Source: an uncultured Bacteroidales bacterium
GTDB lineage: Bacteria > Bacteroidota > Bacteroidia > Bacteroidales > Lentimicrobiaceae
Length of the DNA: 5,857 nt
NCBI GenBank assembly: GCA_937864935.1
Contig: CALMDN010000039.1
Location: 1-5,857 of the forward strand
Reading direction: 5' to 3'
Part shown: piece after piece, positions 1 through 5,857 of the stretch
Numbering within the stretch: the stretch's first letter is position 1
Layout: the number at the start of each line of letters is the position of its first letter
The notes under the pieces: model-generated
What the model saw: the letters and a program-made list of their open reading frames with translations, nothing else
What the model was told of the DNA's origin: nothing
Database searches by the model: none
Translations under genes and position numbers: made by a program

Positions 1-1244
1 TCGTGGGCTCCGCTGCTGTTTTCTCCAAAATATACGGGTGCTGCGGTAAACTCGTTGATCTGCGCACCGGTTTTTTCACAGGCACTCTGCAGGGCCTTCT
101 GGGCATTGTCAACAATCAGCTCTTCCCCGAAAGCATTGATGAAGTTTCTGGTCCTGCCGGTAATCCGGATTCTGTAAGGGTCGGTCGAGGTAAAGGTAAT
201 GGTGTCGCCGATCTGATAACGCCAAAGGCCCGCGTTGGTGCTGATCACCATGGCATAATTCACGCCTGTTTTAACACCGGAAAGGGGAATGGCTTTAACC
301 GATGATTCTCCGGCATCTGAAAGAGGCAGAAATTCGTAGAAAATTCCGTAATCCAGCATCAGCAGCATATCATCGGCTTCATTGCGGTCCTGTATGCCAA
401 AGAACCCTTCAGAAGCATTGTAGGTTTCTAGGTAATTCATCGCACCGGGAATCAGTTGCATAAACTGGTTGCGGTATGGCAGAAAACTCACGCCTCCGTG
501 AATAAACAGTTCGAGGTTGGGCCATACTTCCCTGATGTTGCTTTTTCCGGTGATCTCAAGCACCCTTTTTAGCAGTACCAGGGTCCACGACGGCACCCCG
601 GTGATGTTGGTTACATTCTCGTTTCGGGTAATCCGGGCAATCTGTTCAATTTTGCTTTCCCATTCAGCCATCAGTGCGATGGAAAGGTCAGGGGTTCTGA
701 TAAGTTCAATCCACGATGGAAGGTTCTCCATAATGATAGCGGAAACATCACCCACGAAAGTACCGGCTCCGGGATTGTCGGGGAAGTGTGATCCGCCCAT
801 ACCCAGTAAACGACCCGAAAAAACTTTTGTGTCGGGATTGTTTGAACAGTAGATCGAAAGAAGATCTTTCCCTCCCTTGAAATGGCATTCGTCAAGCGCC
901 TCCTGGCTCACTGGGATGAACTTGCTTTTATCGCTGGTGGTACCCGATGATTTGGCAAACCATTTGACTTCGGAATTCCACAACAGGTTCTGCTCACCGT
1001 TCCTCAACCGGTCGATGTAGGGTTTCAGGTCGTTGTATTCATTCAGCGGCACCTGATTGATGAACTGATGATAATTGCTGATGGAGGAGTATCCGTACTT
1101 TTTGCCCCACTCTGTATTTCTTCCCGAATTGATGAGTTTTTTAAACCATTCCTCCTGAACATCGAGGGGGTATTTCATAAACAGTTCAATCTGATGCATC
1201 CGCTTCTTCATGAACCATGAGATCACTGAATTTATAATGGTCAT
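1..1244 (-). CDS. GH3 auxin-responsive-promoter-family acyl-adenylating enzyme (partial, C-terminus off window)
   Basis: An open frame of 414 codons plus 2 nt runs without a stop from ATG at 1244 to the left edge. The translation starts MTIINSVISWFMKKRMHQIE. The three nucleotide-binding motifs of the plant GH3 (jasmonate/auxin amido synthetase) family are visible in order: SSGTTSDKSK at 99-108 (ATP phosphate loop), YNASEG at 275-280, and YQIGD at 343-347 (ribose-binding Asp). The family-typical TGRTRNFINAFGEE follows at 362-375. Family knowledge: these enzymes adenylate a carboxylic acid, and plant members then pass it to an amino acid. The substrate of the bacterial homologues is, as far as I know, not established, so I assign no reaction partner. 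Full members are about 500 residues, so roughly 90 C-terminal residues are missing, only because the window ends. No signal peptide or membrane span is evident, so it is probably cytosolic. It is transcribed divergently from ispE. It is unrelated to glycoside hydrolase family 3 at the other end of the window. Confidence 0.9.
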   Translation of the reverse strand, partial: MTIINSVISWFMKKRMHQIELFMKYPLDVQEEWFKKLINSGRNTEWGKKYGYSSISNYHQFINQVPLNEYNDLKPYIDRLRNGEQNLLWNSEVKWFAKSSGTTSDKSKFIPVSQEALDECHFKGGKDLLSIYCSNNPDTKVFSGRLLGMGGSHFPDNPGAGTFVGDVSAIIMENLPSWIELIRTPDLSIALMAEWESKIEQIARITRNENVTNITGVPSWTLVLLKRVLEITGKSNIREVWPNLELFIHGGVSFLPYRNQFMQLIPGAMNYLETYNASEGFFGIQDRNEADDMLLMLDYGIFYEFLPLSDAGESSVKAIPLSGVKTGVNYAMVISTNAGLWRYQIGDTITFTSTDPYRIRITGRTRNFINAFGEELIVDNAQKALQSACEKTGAQINEFTAAPVYFGENSSGAH

Positions 1245-1252
1245 GGCAATTT

Positions 1253-1259
1253 CTCCCTT
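1253..1259 (-). promoter_or_regulatory. Shine-Dalgarno-like site for the GH3-family gene
   Basis: Read on the minus strand, AAGGGAG lies 8 nt before the ATG at 1244, which is good spacing for ribosome binding and supports that start. The other complete genes in the window show no such site, so this gene is the exception here. A minus-strand TAAATTTG (1264-1271) matches the Bacteroidota -7 box, but it has no clear -33 partner and would leave almost no leader, so I do not call it a promoter. Confidence 0.5.
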
Positions 1260-1373
1260 TCAGCAAATTTAAACCGAAAACAGCTTGTAATGTTGAATGC
1301 CGGATTAATTTGGTAAGATGGATTTGCCGTAGCCCTTTTCATTGGTCCGACAGCAGATACTGAACACAATTTG

Positions 1374-1405
1374 TTTGCGATTCGGCGCCGATGCATGTAT
1401 ATTTG
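1374..1405 (+). promoter_or_regulatory. Bacteroidota-type promoter for ispE
   Basis: TTTG at 1374-1377 and TATATTTG at 1398-1405 match the Bacteroidota sigma-ABfr consensus (TTTG, 19-21 bp, TAnnTTTG), with a 20-bp spacer. Transcription would begin a few bases after the -7 box, giving a leader of roughly 35 nt before the ispE ATG at 1446. The match and position are seen in the sequence. Activity is inferred. Confidence 0.65.
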
Positions 1406-1412
1406 CATGTAT
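1382..1412. repeat. Small palindrome and 8-bp direct repeat over the ispE promoter
   Basis: TCGGCGCCGA (1382-1391) is a perfect 10-bp palindrome in the promoter spacer. Next to it GCATGTAT occurs twice, at 1393-1400 and 1405-1412, with a 12-bp period that flanks and overlaps the -7 box. The placement would suit a repressor or activator site, but both elements are short enough to arise by chance. Confidence 0.3.
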
Positions 1413-1445
1413 CGCCACTTCCGGTAATTAACCAATTCTGTCTGT

Positions 1446-2264
1446 ATGATTGTATTCCCCAATGCCAAGATAAATGTGGGCCTGCGCATTCTTAACCGGA
1501 GAGATGACGGTTACCACAACCTTGAAAGCATCATGGTGCCTGTGAAACTTGCCGATGCCCTGGAGGTTACTCCTTCGGCTGACGGGAAGTTCGGGTTTAC
1601 CTGTTCCGGGCTTGAAATCGGGGGGGATTCTGACGATAACCTGTGTGTTAAGGCCTTTCGCCTGATGCAATCGCGCTATCAGTTACCCGAAGTGAAAATC
1701 CATCTGCACAAAGTGATCCCACCGGGGGGAGGTCTGGGAGGCGGCTCTTCCGACGCGGCTTTTACCCTGCGTCTGCTCAACCGGATGTTTTCACTCAGGC
1801 TGTGCAACAACGACCTGGGCTCAATGGCTGCCGAACTGGGCAGTGACTGTGCTTTTTTTATAGAAAACCGCCCGGCGATAGCAGGTGGAAGGGGTGAGCT
1901 GCTCTCACATACTGACTTTTCACTGCATGATTTTCAGATTGCCATTGTTAAACCTCATTTCGGAATCTCCACAGCTGAAGCTTACAGCCTGGTGAAGCCT
2001 TCGGGCACCAGCCTGCCATTGGATGAAATTCAGGGTGCTGATTCTGAGAAATGGAAGGATCTGCTGATCAACGACTTCGAAATACCCGTCATTGGCAGAT
2101 GGCCTGAAATCGGAGAGCTGAAACAGCAACTCATCGATCTGGGTGCTGTTTATGCCTCGCTGAGCGGCAGTGGGTCAGCTGTTTTTGGGTTGTTCCGAAG
2201 CCTTCCGCCTGCGCTGAATGAAATGTTCGGAGACCGGTTTCATTGGACCGGCAGCGCACTTTAG
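1446..2264 (+). CDS. ispE: 4-(cytidine 5'-diphospho)-2-C-methyl-D-erythritol kinase IspE
   Basis: Complete 272-residue GHMP-superfamily kinase, a usual length for IspE. It phosphorylates CDP-methylerythritol with ATP, the fourth step of the MEP pathway to isopentenyl diphosphate, in the cytosol. Visible signatures: AKIN with Lys8 near the N-terminus (substrate-pocket lysine of the family), the glycine-rich ATP loop PPGGGLGGGSSDAA at 92-105, LGSDCAFF at 131-138 with the likely catalytic Asp134, and the C-terminal GHMP motif SLSGSGSAVFG at 238-248. The ATG at 1446 is preferred because FPNAKIN must lie at the very N-terminus and because a promoter lies about 40 bp upstream. There is no Shine-Dalgarno sequence, which is common in Bacteroidota. 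It stands alone on the plus strand: the GH3-family gene diverges from it and the permease converges on it, so it is probably monocistronic. No frameshift or missing motif. Confidence 0.96.
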   Translation: MIVFPNAKINVGLRILNRRDDGYHNLESIMVPVKLADALEVTPSADGKFGFTCSGLEIGGDSDDNLCVKAFRLMQSRYQLPEVKIHLHKVIPPGGGLGGGSSDAAFTLRLLNRMFSLRLCNNDLGSMAAELGSDCAFFIENRPAIAGGRGELLSHTDFSLHDFQIAIVKPHFGISTAEAYSLVKPSGTSLPLDEIQGADSEKWKDLLINDFEIPVIGRWPEIGELKQQLIDLGAVYASLSGSGSAVFGLFRSLPPALNEMFGDRFHWTGSAL

Positions 2265-2280
2265 GAAAGCCTTTTTGGGG

Positions 2281-3357
2281 TTATTTCGGAGCTATTTTCA
2301 GAAGATAAAAACCCAGAATCCCGAAAATCACGTTGGGGATCCACACAGCAATTACAGGAGGCAGGTTGCCGAAGGTGGCAAATACGGTGGTTATCTGCAT
2401 AAACAGGATAAAGGCAAAGCAGATGGTAATGCCTACCCCGAGGTGGAATCCGATACCCCCCCGCACTTTCCGGCTCGACAGAGATACCCCGATGATGGTG
2501 AGCACAATGGTGGCAAACGGAAAGGCGATGCGCTTGTGTTTCTCTATCTGAAATTTCATCAGGTTGCCCGATCCCCGTATTTTCTCCTGGGCAATAAAAT
2601 TGCGCAGTTCGCGGTAATTCATGTAGAGTGCATCGTCAAAATCCACCGAAAAATCACCGGGCTTAAGGTTGAGCAAGGTGTCTTTGGTTGCTCCGCGGGT
2701 AATCACCTCGCCCTTGGGATTGATTTGCCGCTTTACCCAGTTGTCAATTTTCCAGGTGCCGGCTACGCTGTCCCATCGGATGTTGTCAGCGGTGATTTTG
2801 TATTCCATTCCCTCCTCATCAAAGCCTTCCAGCGAAAAACGGTAGCCGGTATTGTTTGATTTGTTGAAACTCTCAACATAGGCAAAAACACCCGGACTGA
2901 TCTGCATGTGAATGTTGCTGTCGCTGCCCTTCTTCCCCTTTTTGAGATATTTTTTCTGAAATTCCTGCATGTTTTTGCTGGTCTCAGGAATCACAAAGTT
3001 GGTAAGCACAAACGACATCGAGGCCAGTACAAATGCCGAGATCAGGTATGGCCTGAGCATTCTTCTGAAACTGATGCCACTGTTCAGAATGGCGACAATC
3101 TCGGTATTCGATGCAAGTTTCGAGGTAAAGAAAATAACGGCAATAAAGGTGAACAGCGCACTGAACTGATTGATAAAGAACGGTATAAAGTTGAAGTAGT
3201 ACTGGAAAATGATCGATTGAAGCGGCGGTTTACGCTCCAGAAAGTCATCGATCTTTTCGGAGATGTCGAAGATGATGATAACCACTGCCAGCAAAGCAAT
3301 TGCATAAAAGAAAGTTCCCAGGAATTTTCTGATGATGTAAAGGTCGAGTTTCTTCAT
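2281..3357 (-). CDS. LptF/LptG-family permease (YjgP/YjgQ), LPS export ABC transporter membrane subunit
   Basis: Complete 358-residue inner-membrane protein with the LptF/LptG layout. Three N-terminal membrane spans lie at about 12-30, 58-78 and 101-123. A soluble periplasmic domain rich in beta strands follows at about 125-270, then three C-terminal spans at about 276-294, 303-323 and 333-353. The opening LDLYIIRKFLGTFF and the cytoplasmic loop SNTEIVAILNSGISFRRML (83-101, the LptB coupling-helix region) are family hallmarks. In the known system LptF and LptG pair with the ATPase LptB to extract LPS from the inner membrane and push it onto the LptC-LptA bridge. Whether this copy is LptF or LptG cannot be told from one gene, so no symbol is given. 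It starts 51 bp after the tgt stop on the same strand, with no evident promoter or ribosome site between, suggesting cotranscription. Its stop lies 16 bp from the convergent ispE stop. Confidence 0.93.
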   Translation of the reverse strand: MKKLDLYIIRKFLGTFFYAIALLAVVIIIFDISEKIDDFLERKPPLQSIIFQYYFNFIPFFINQFSALFTFIAVIFFTSKLASNTEIVAILNSGISFRRMLRPYLISAFVLASMSFVLTNFVIPETSKNMQEFQKKYLKKGKKGSDSNIHMQISPGVFAYVESFNKSNNTGYRFSLEGFDEEGMEYKITADNIRWDSVAGTWKIDNWVKRQINPKGEVITRGATKDTLLNLKPGDFSVDFDDALYMNYRELRNFIAQEKIRGSGNLMKFQIEKHKRIAFPFATIVLTIIGVSLSSRKVRGGIGFHLGVGITICFAFILFMQITTVFATFGNLPPVIAVWIPNVIFGILGFYLLKIAPK

Positions 3358-3408
3358 TTGCCAGATGCTGTGCTGCGCTGTTTCAACGGGAATTCGTTTG
3401 AAATATTA

Positions 3409-4539
3409 TCAGATCCGTGACGATAGCCGCTTGACCATCACCGATTTCCATTCTGCAAAAGTACCATCAAAAATCTTTCTCCGGGCTTCATCCACCAGCC
3501 ACAGATAAAAGGCAATGTTGTGCTGACTGGCGATCATCGGGCCAAGCATTTCACCGGCCACGAACAGATGGCGGAGATAGGCACGGCTGTATGCCTGATC
3601 AACAAATGAGGTGCCGTTTGGGTCTAAGGGCGAAAAATCGGCTTTCCATTTCTCATTTTTCAGGTTGATGATGCCTTCTGAAGTGAAAATCATGCCGTTG
3701 CGCCCATTGCGGGTAGGCATTACACAATCGAACATATCTACGCCCAGGGCGATGCTTTCAAGGATATTGGCCGGGGTGCCTACGCCCATCAGGTACCGTG
3801 GCTTGTCTTTGGGCAATATGCCGCAGACAAGGTCGGTGAATTCGTACATGGTTTCGGTTGGTTCTCCTACAGCCAGCCCGCCGATCGCATTTCCCTCAGC
3901 ATTGCAGGAGGCAATTTTTTCAGCCGAAACTATCCTCAGATCCCGGTAAATACTGCCCTGAACAATGGGAAAGAGTGTCTGGAGGTAACCATAGGGGTTT
4001 TCTGTTTCACCAAAACGTTGTATACAGCGGTCGAGCCATCGGTGGGTAAGCTCCATCGATTTCTTTGCATAGTCGTATTCGCAGGGGTAAGGGGTGCACT
4101 CATCAAAAGCCATGATGATGTCAGCCCCGATGATCCGCTGTATATCCATTACCCTTTCGGGACTGAACAGATGCCTTGATCCGTCGATGTGCGACTGAAA
4201 CACCACCCCTTCTTCCTTCATCTTTCTGCGATCGGTGAGGGAGTAGACCTGATATCCGCCGCTGTCGGTGAGTATGGGCTTGTGCCAGCCGTTAAATTTG
4301 TGCAGTCCTCCGGCTGCGCGAAGTACATCCAATCCGGGCCTCAGGTAAAGGTGATAGGTATTGCCCAGAATAATGCGGGCTTTGACATCCTCATCCACAT
4401 CACGGATGTGCACCGCTTTCACGCTGCCGGCAGTGCCCACCGGCATAAACACCGGCGTGACAATGTCGCCGTGGTCGGTGGTAATTACCCCCGCCCTCGC
4501 ATTGGATCCGGTATCGCTTGACTGTAAACTGAATGTCAT
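3409..4539 (-). CDS. tgt: tRNA-guanine(34) transglycosylase (queuine/preQ1 tRNA-ribosyltransferase)
   Basis: Complete 376 residues, the usual bacterial length. The enzyme swaps guanine-34 of GU(N)-anticodon tRNAs (Asp, Asn, His, Tyr) for preQ1, a late step of queuosine synthesis. Motifs in order: NARAGVITTDHG at 13-24, TDSGGYQVYS at 91-100 (Asp92, matching the active-site Asp of the family), AFDECTPYP at 144-152 (Asp146, base recognition), PIVQGS at 191-196, GGLAVGE at 220-226, MGVGTPANI at 251-259, and FDCVMPTRNGRNG at 270-282 with the nucleophile Asp271. Oddity: the zinc site CxCxxC of E. coli-type Tgt, expected right after DFSPLDPN (301-308), reads GTSFVD, so the three cysteine positions are Gly309, Ser311 and Asp314. 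The fourth ligand position, His340, remains. I recall the same change in other Bacteroidota Tgt proteins, so this is probably a clade trait and not damage. The ATG at 4539 fits the family N-terminus. Confidence 0.96.
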   Translation of the reverse strand: MTFSLQSSDTGSNARAGVITTDHGDIVTPVFMPVGTAGSVKAVHIRDVDEDVKARIILGNTYHLYLRPGLDVLRAAGGLHKFNGWHKPILTDSGGYQVYSLTDRRKMKEEGVVFQSHIDGSRHLFSPERVMDIQRIIGADIIMAFDECTPYPCEYDYAKKSMELTHRWLDRCIQRFGETENPYGYLQTLFPIVQGSIYRDLRIVSAEKIASCNAEGNAIGGLAVGEPTETMYEFTDLVCGILPKDKPRYLMGVGTPANILESIALGVDMFDCVMPTRNGRNGMIFTSEGIINLKNEKWKADFSPLDPNGTSFVDQAYSRAYLRHLFVAGEMLGPMIASQHNIAFYLWLVDEARRKIFDGTFAEWKSVMVKRLSSRI

Positions 4540-4554
4540 TGCCTGATTTTCATG

Positions 4555-4570
4555 CCTGAAGTTATTCAGG
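4555..4570 (-). promoter_or_regulatory. Short hairpin at the 5' end of the predicted tgt transcript
   Basis: Read on the minus strand, CCTGAA-TAAC-TTCAGG is a perfect 6-bp stem with a 4-nt loop. It lies between the candidate -7 box (4575-4582) and the tgt ATG (4539), so it would sit at or near the very 5' end of the mRNA. It could stabilise the message or mark a protein-binding operator. No known riboswitch fold is recognised. Confidence 0.35.
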
Positions 4571-4574
4571 GCGG

Positions 4575-4582
4575 CAAAGTTA
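4575..4582 (-). promoter_or_regulatory. tgt: Candidate -7 promoter box for tgt and the permease gene
   Basis: On the minus strand TAACTTTG matches the Bacteroidota -7 consensus TAnnTTTG. It lies 35 bp upstream of the tgt ATG, leaving a leader of about 30 nt. No clear TTTG -33 box is seen at 19-21 bp, so the call rests on the -7 box and its position. An A9 tract (4624-4632 read on the minus strand) lies about 40 bp further upstream. Confidence 0.45.
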
Positions 4583-4685
4583 GCAATCTTATGGGTACAT
4601 CAGCCTGCCGAAATTTCAAGCAGTTTTTTTTTCTGAATATTTACCAGCTGCATAAGATATCTCCGGGAAATAAAAAGGCTTACAG

Positions 4686-4712
4686 GAGGTAGCGACGACA
4701 GGCTGGCTACTC
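4686..4712 (-). terminator. Possible weak terminator after the glycoside hydrolase gene
   Basis: On the minus strand GAGTAGC (4712-4706), overlapping the stop codon, can pair with GCTACCTC (4693-4686), giving a 7-bp stem with one bulged base and a 12-nt loop. A run of five T follows only after about 9 nt (minus strand of 4672-4676), so it is not a standard intrinsic terminator. The call is tentative. Confidence 0.2.
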
Positions 4713-5857
4713 ATAGGCCAGGAAAAGCAAGGGTATTCACGACTTTAAAACCTGCCCGGAGTTCTTGTACACTCAAGGTGAAATCACCCTGCTCCACTAC
4801 CCAGGCATTGTCGTTGTTCACAAAAGCAAGGCTGCTGACAGGTATTTCGAAGGCAACGGTCTGCGACTCCCCGGGCTGCAGCATGATTTTCGTAAACCAG
4901 CGCAGCCGTTTAACCGGTGGTGAAAGCGAAGCCACAAGGTCGGAGGCATATACCTGTATCACTTCCATCCCCGGTCTGTCAGACAGGTTCATCACCTTTA
5001 CACTTCCCTTCAGGGTATCAGCTGCCCTGAATTGACTGCTGCTTAAAGTAAGGTTACTGTATTCAAAGGAGGAATAACTCAGGCCGAACCCGAATTCCCA
5101 TTGCGGACAGAAGGCAGATTTGTTTGGGGATGAAAGGTCTTCCAGCTGTTCGGTATAGGCATGATAGTATTGCTCCAGGCTGTTCTGGTAACGGGGATAG
5201 GTAAAGGGCAGCCGGCCAGAAGGGTTTACATCCCCATACAATATGGAAGCGATGGCGTCACCACCATAGTTGCCTGGCAGGTAGGCCTGAAGGATGGCTG
5301 CAGCCAGTGGCTCAACGGAACCGATGGTTCTCGGCCTGCCTTGCACCAGCACCAGAATCACCGGTTTCCCGGTCGAAGCTGCCAGCCTGGTCAGTTGCTG
5401 CTGATTTTCCGACAAAGCCAGGTCGTTCAGGTTACCAGGGGTTTCAGCGTAGGAGTTCTCCCCGAGGCAGAGCACAATGTAATCCGCTTTGCGGGCTGCC
5501 ATGAGAAATTCTCCCGGATCTGCAGTGATCTCAGCCCTGTAATCACCCTTCTTCTCATATTTTACAACATCGCTGAGCATGATTTGCTGACTGTCAACTG
5601 CCATCAGTTGAATGGCTTCATAGATGGTATTCCTGTCAGCGGCAAATTCATCCGACAAATCACCCTGCCACGAATAGCTCCAGCCTCCGTTGAGGGGTCT
5701 CATGGAATTTGCAGCGGGACCGGCAACCAGGATTTTCGCATTTTTGGGTAAGGGTAGAATTTTATCCTGATTCTTGAGGAGGGTTACCGATTCTTCGGCA
5801 ACATGCCGGGCCTGGGCTGAGAATTGCTCAGAACCGAATTCGGGATAGGAATCTGCA
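4711..5857 (-). CDS. Glycoside hydrolase family 3 enzyme (beta-glucosidase-like), C-terminal part
   Basis: The open frame runs from the right edge (5857) to TGA at 4713-4711, giving 381 residues. The ATG at 5703 is internal: codons upstream continue in frame as SAQARHVAEESVTLLKN and ILPLPKNAKILVAGPAANS, the standard opening of the GH3 C-terminal alpha/beta domain. Fragment positions: GGWSYSWQG 57-65, as in barley exoglucanase ExoI; GENSYAETPG 132-141, with Glu138 the likely acid/base; GNYGGDAIASILYGDVNPSGRLPFTYP region 195-221; EFGFGLSY 254-261; and a fibronectin-III-like domain about 283-362 with PGMEVIQVY. The N-terminal TIM barrel with the nucleophile Asp, and any signal peptide, are outside the window. 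The family cleaves beta-linked glucosides, xylosides or related ends. The exact substrate cannot be read here, although the ExoI-like motifs favour beta-glucan or oligoglucoside. It is on the same strand as tgt, 171 bp upstream, probably a separate unit. Confidence 0.93.
   Translation of the reverse strand, partial: ADSYPEFGSEQFSAQARHVAEESVTLLKNQDKILPLPKNAKILVAGPAANSMRPLNGGWSYSWQGDLSDEFAADRNTIYEAIQLMAVDSQQIMLSDVVKYEKKGDYRAEITADPGEFLMAARKADYIVLCLGENSYAETPGNLNDLALSENQQQLTRLAASTGKPVILVLVQGRPRTIGSVEPLAAAILQAYLPGNYGGDAIASILYGDVNPSGRLPFTYPRYQNSLEQYYHAYTEQLEDLSSPNKSAFCPQWEFGFGLSYSSFEYSNLTLSSSQFRAADTLKGSVKVMNLSDRPGMEVIQVYASDLVASLSPPVKRLRWFTKIMLQPGESQTVAFEIPVSSLAFVNNDNAWVVEQGDFTLSVQELRAGFKVVNTLAFPGL

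Noticed and set aside
517..852. 111-codon plus-strand ORF inside the GH3-family adenylase gene
   Set aside because: The opposite strand carries the uninterrupted, motif-bearing frame. This ORF has no independent support.
1245..1445. Possible small RNA, tRNA or mobile-element remnant in the divergent intergenic region
   Set aside because: No cloverleaf, terminal inverted repeat or strong hairpin is visible. The promoter and ribosome-site signals explain what can be recognised.
1241..1489. 82-codon minus-strand ORF whose TGA overlaps the ATG of the GH3-family gene (ATGA)
   Set aside because: It starts inside ispE on the opposite strand, crosses the ispE promoter, and its protein has no recognisable motif and a random-looking composition. 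The overlap is tempting but most likely chance.
2234..2276. Hairpin CCGGT...ACCGG (2234-2251) followed by T5 (2272-2276) as an ispE terminator
   Set aside because: The stem has only 5 Watson-Crick pairs, lies inside the ispE coding end, and the T-run is about 20 nt downstream, so it does not fit an intrinsic terminator. No convincing terminator is visible in the 16 bp between the convergent genes.
2218..2859. 213-codon plus-strand ORF opposite the permease gene
   Set aside because: It is antisense to a clear membrane protein, overlaps the ispE end, and encodes a charged sequence without motifs. It is a shadow of the real frame.
5701..5703. ATG as the start of the glycoside hydrolase
   Set aside because: The frame stays open and conserved (AEESVTLLKN, KILVAGPAAN) to the right edge, so this Met is internal.
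5161..5751. 196-codon plus-strand ORF opposite the glycoside hydrolase
   Set aside because: It lies wholly antisense to conserved GH3 C-terminal domain codons, with no family resemblance in its own translation.

Overview
The window looks like ordinary housekeeping chromosome from a member of the Bacteroidota, probably class Bacteroidia. Four things point there. Two candidate promoters carry the Bacteroidota -7 box (TAnnTTTG), and one of them also has a TTTG -33 box at 20 bp. Most genes lack a Shine-Dalgarno sequence. Tgt and an LptF/LptG-type permease lie in tandem, and the Tgt has the Bacteroidota-looking sequence GTSFVD where other bacteria have the CxCxxC zinc site. ispE implies the MEP (non-mevalonate) isoprenoid pathway, which fits Bacteroidia better than Flavobacteriia. 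The exact genus cannot be read from the sequence.

Layout, left to right: (1) 1-1244, minus strand: 414 codons of a bacterial homologue of the plant auxin-responsive GH3 family (an acyl-adenylate-forming enzyme), whose C-terminus lies off the left edge. (2) 1245-1445: a 201-bp divergent intergenic region with a good ispE promoter. (3) 1446-2264, plus strand: complete ispE. (4) 2281-3357, minus strand: LptF/LptG-family permease, converging on ispE with only 16 bp between stop codons. (5) 3409-4539, minus strand: complete tgt, 51 bp upstream of the permease and probably cotranscribed with it. (6) 4540-4710: intergenic region with a probable tgt promoter, a leader hairpin and an A/T homopolymer. 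(7) 4711-5857, minus strand: the C-terminal 381 residues of a glycoside hydrolase family 3 enzyme, whose N-terminal catalytic barrel lies off the right edge. Two unrelated families here are both called 'GH3': the acyl-adenylase on the left and the glycosidase on the right.

The genes are functionally diverse: isoprenoid precursor synthesis, queuosine modification of tRNA, LPS export and beta-glycoside breakdown. They do not form one pathway. I saw no mobile element, CRISPR array, tRNA, rRNA or defence system, and no convincing new biological system. The points most worth a second look are the loss of three zinc-ligand cysteines in Tgt, the unknown substrate of the GH3-like adenylase, and small structures in the two intergenic regions.
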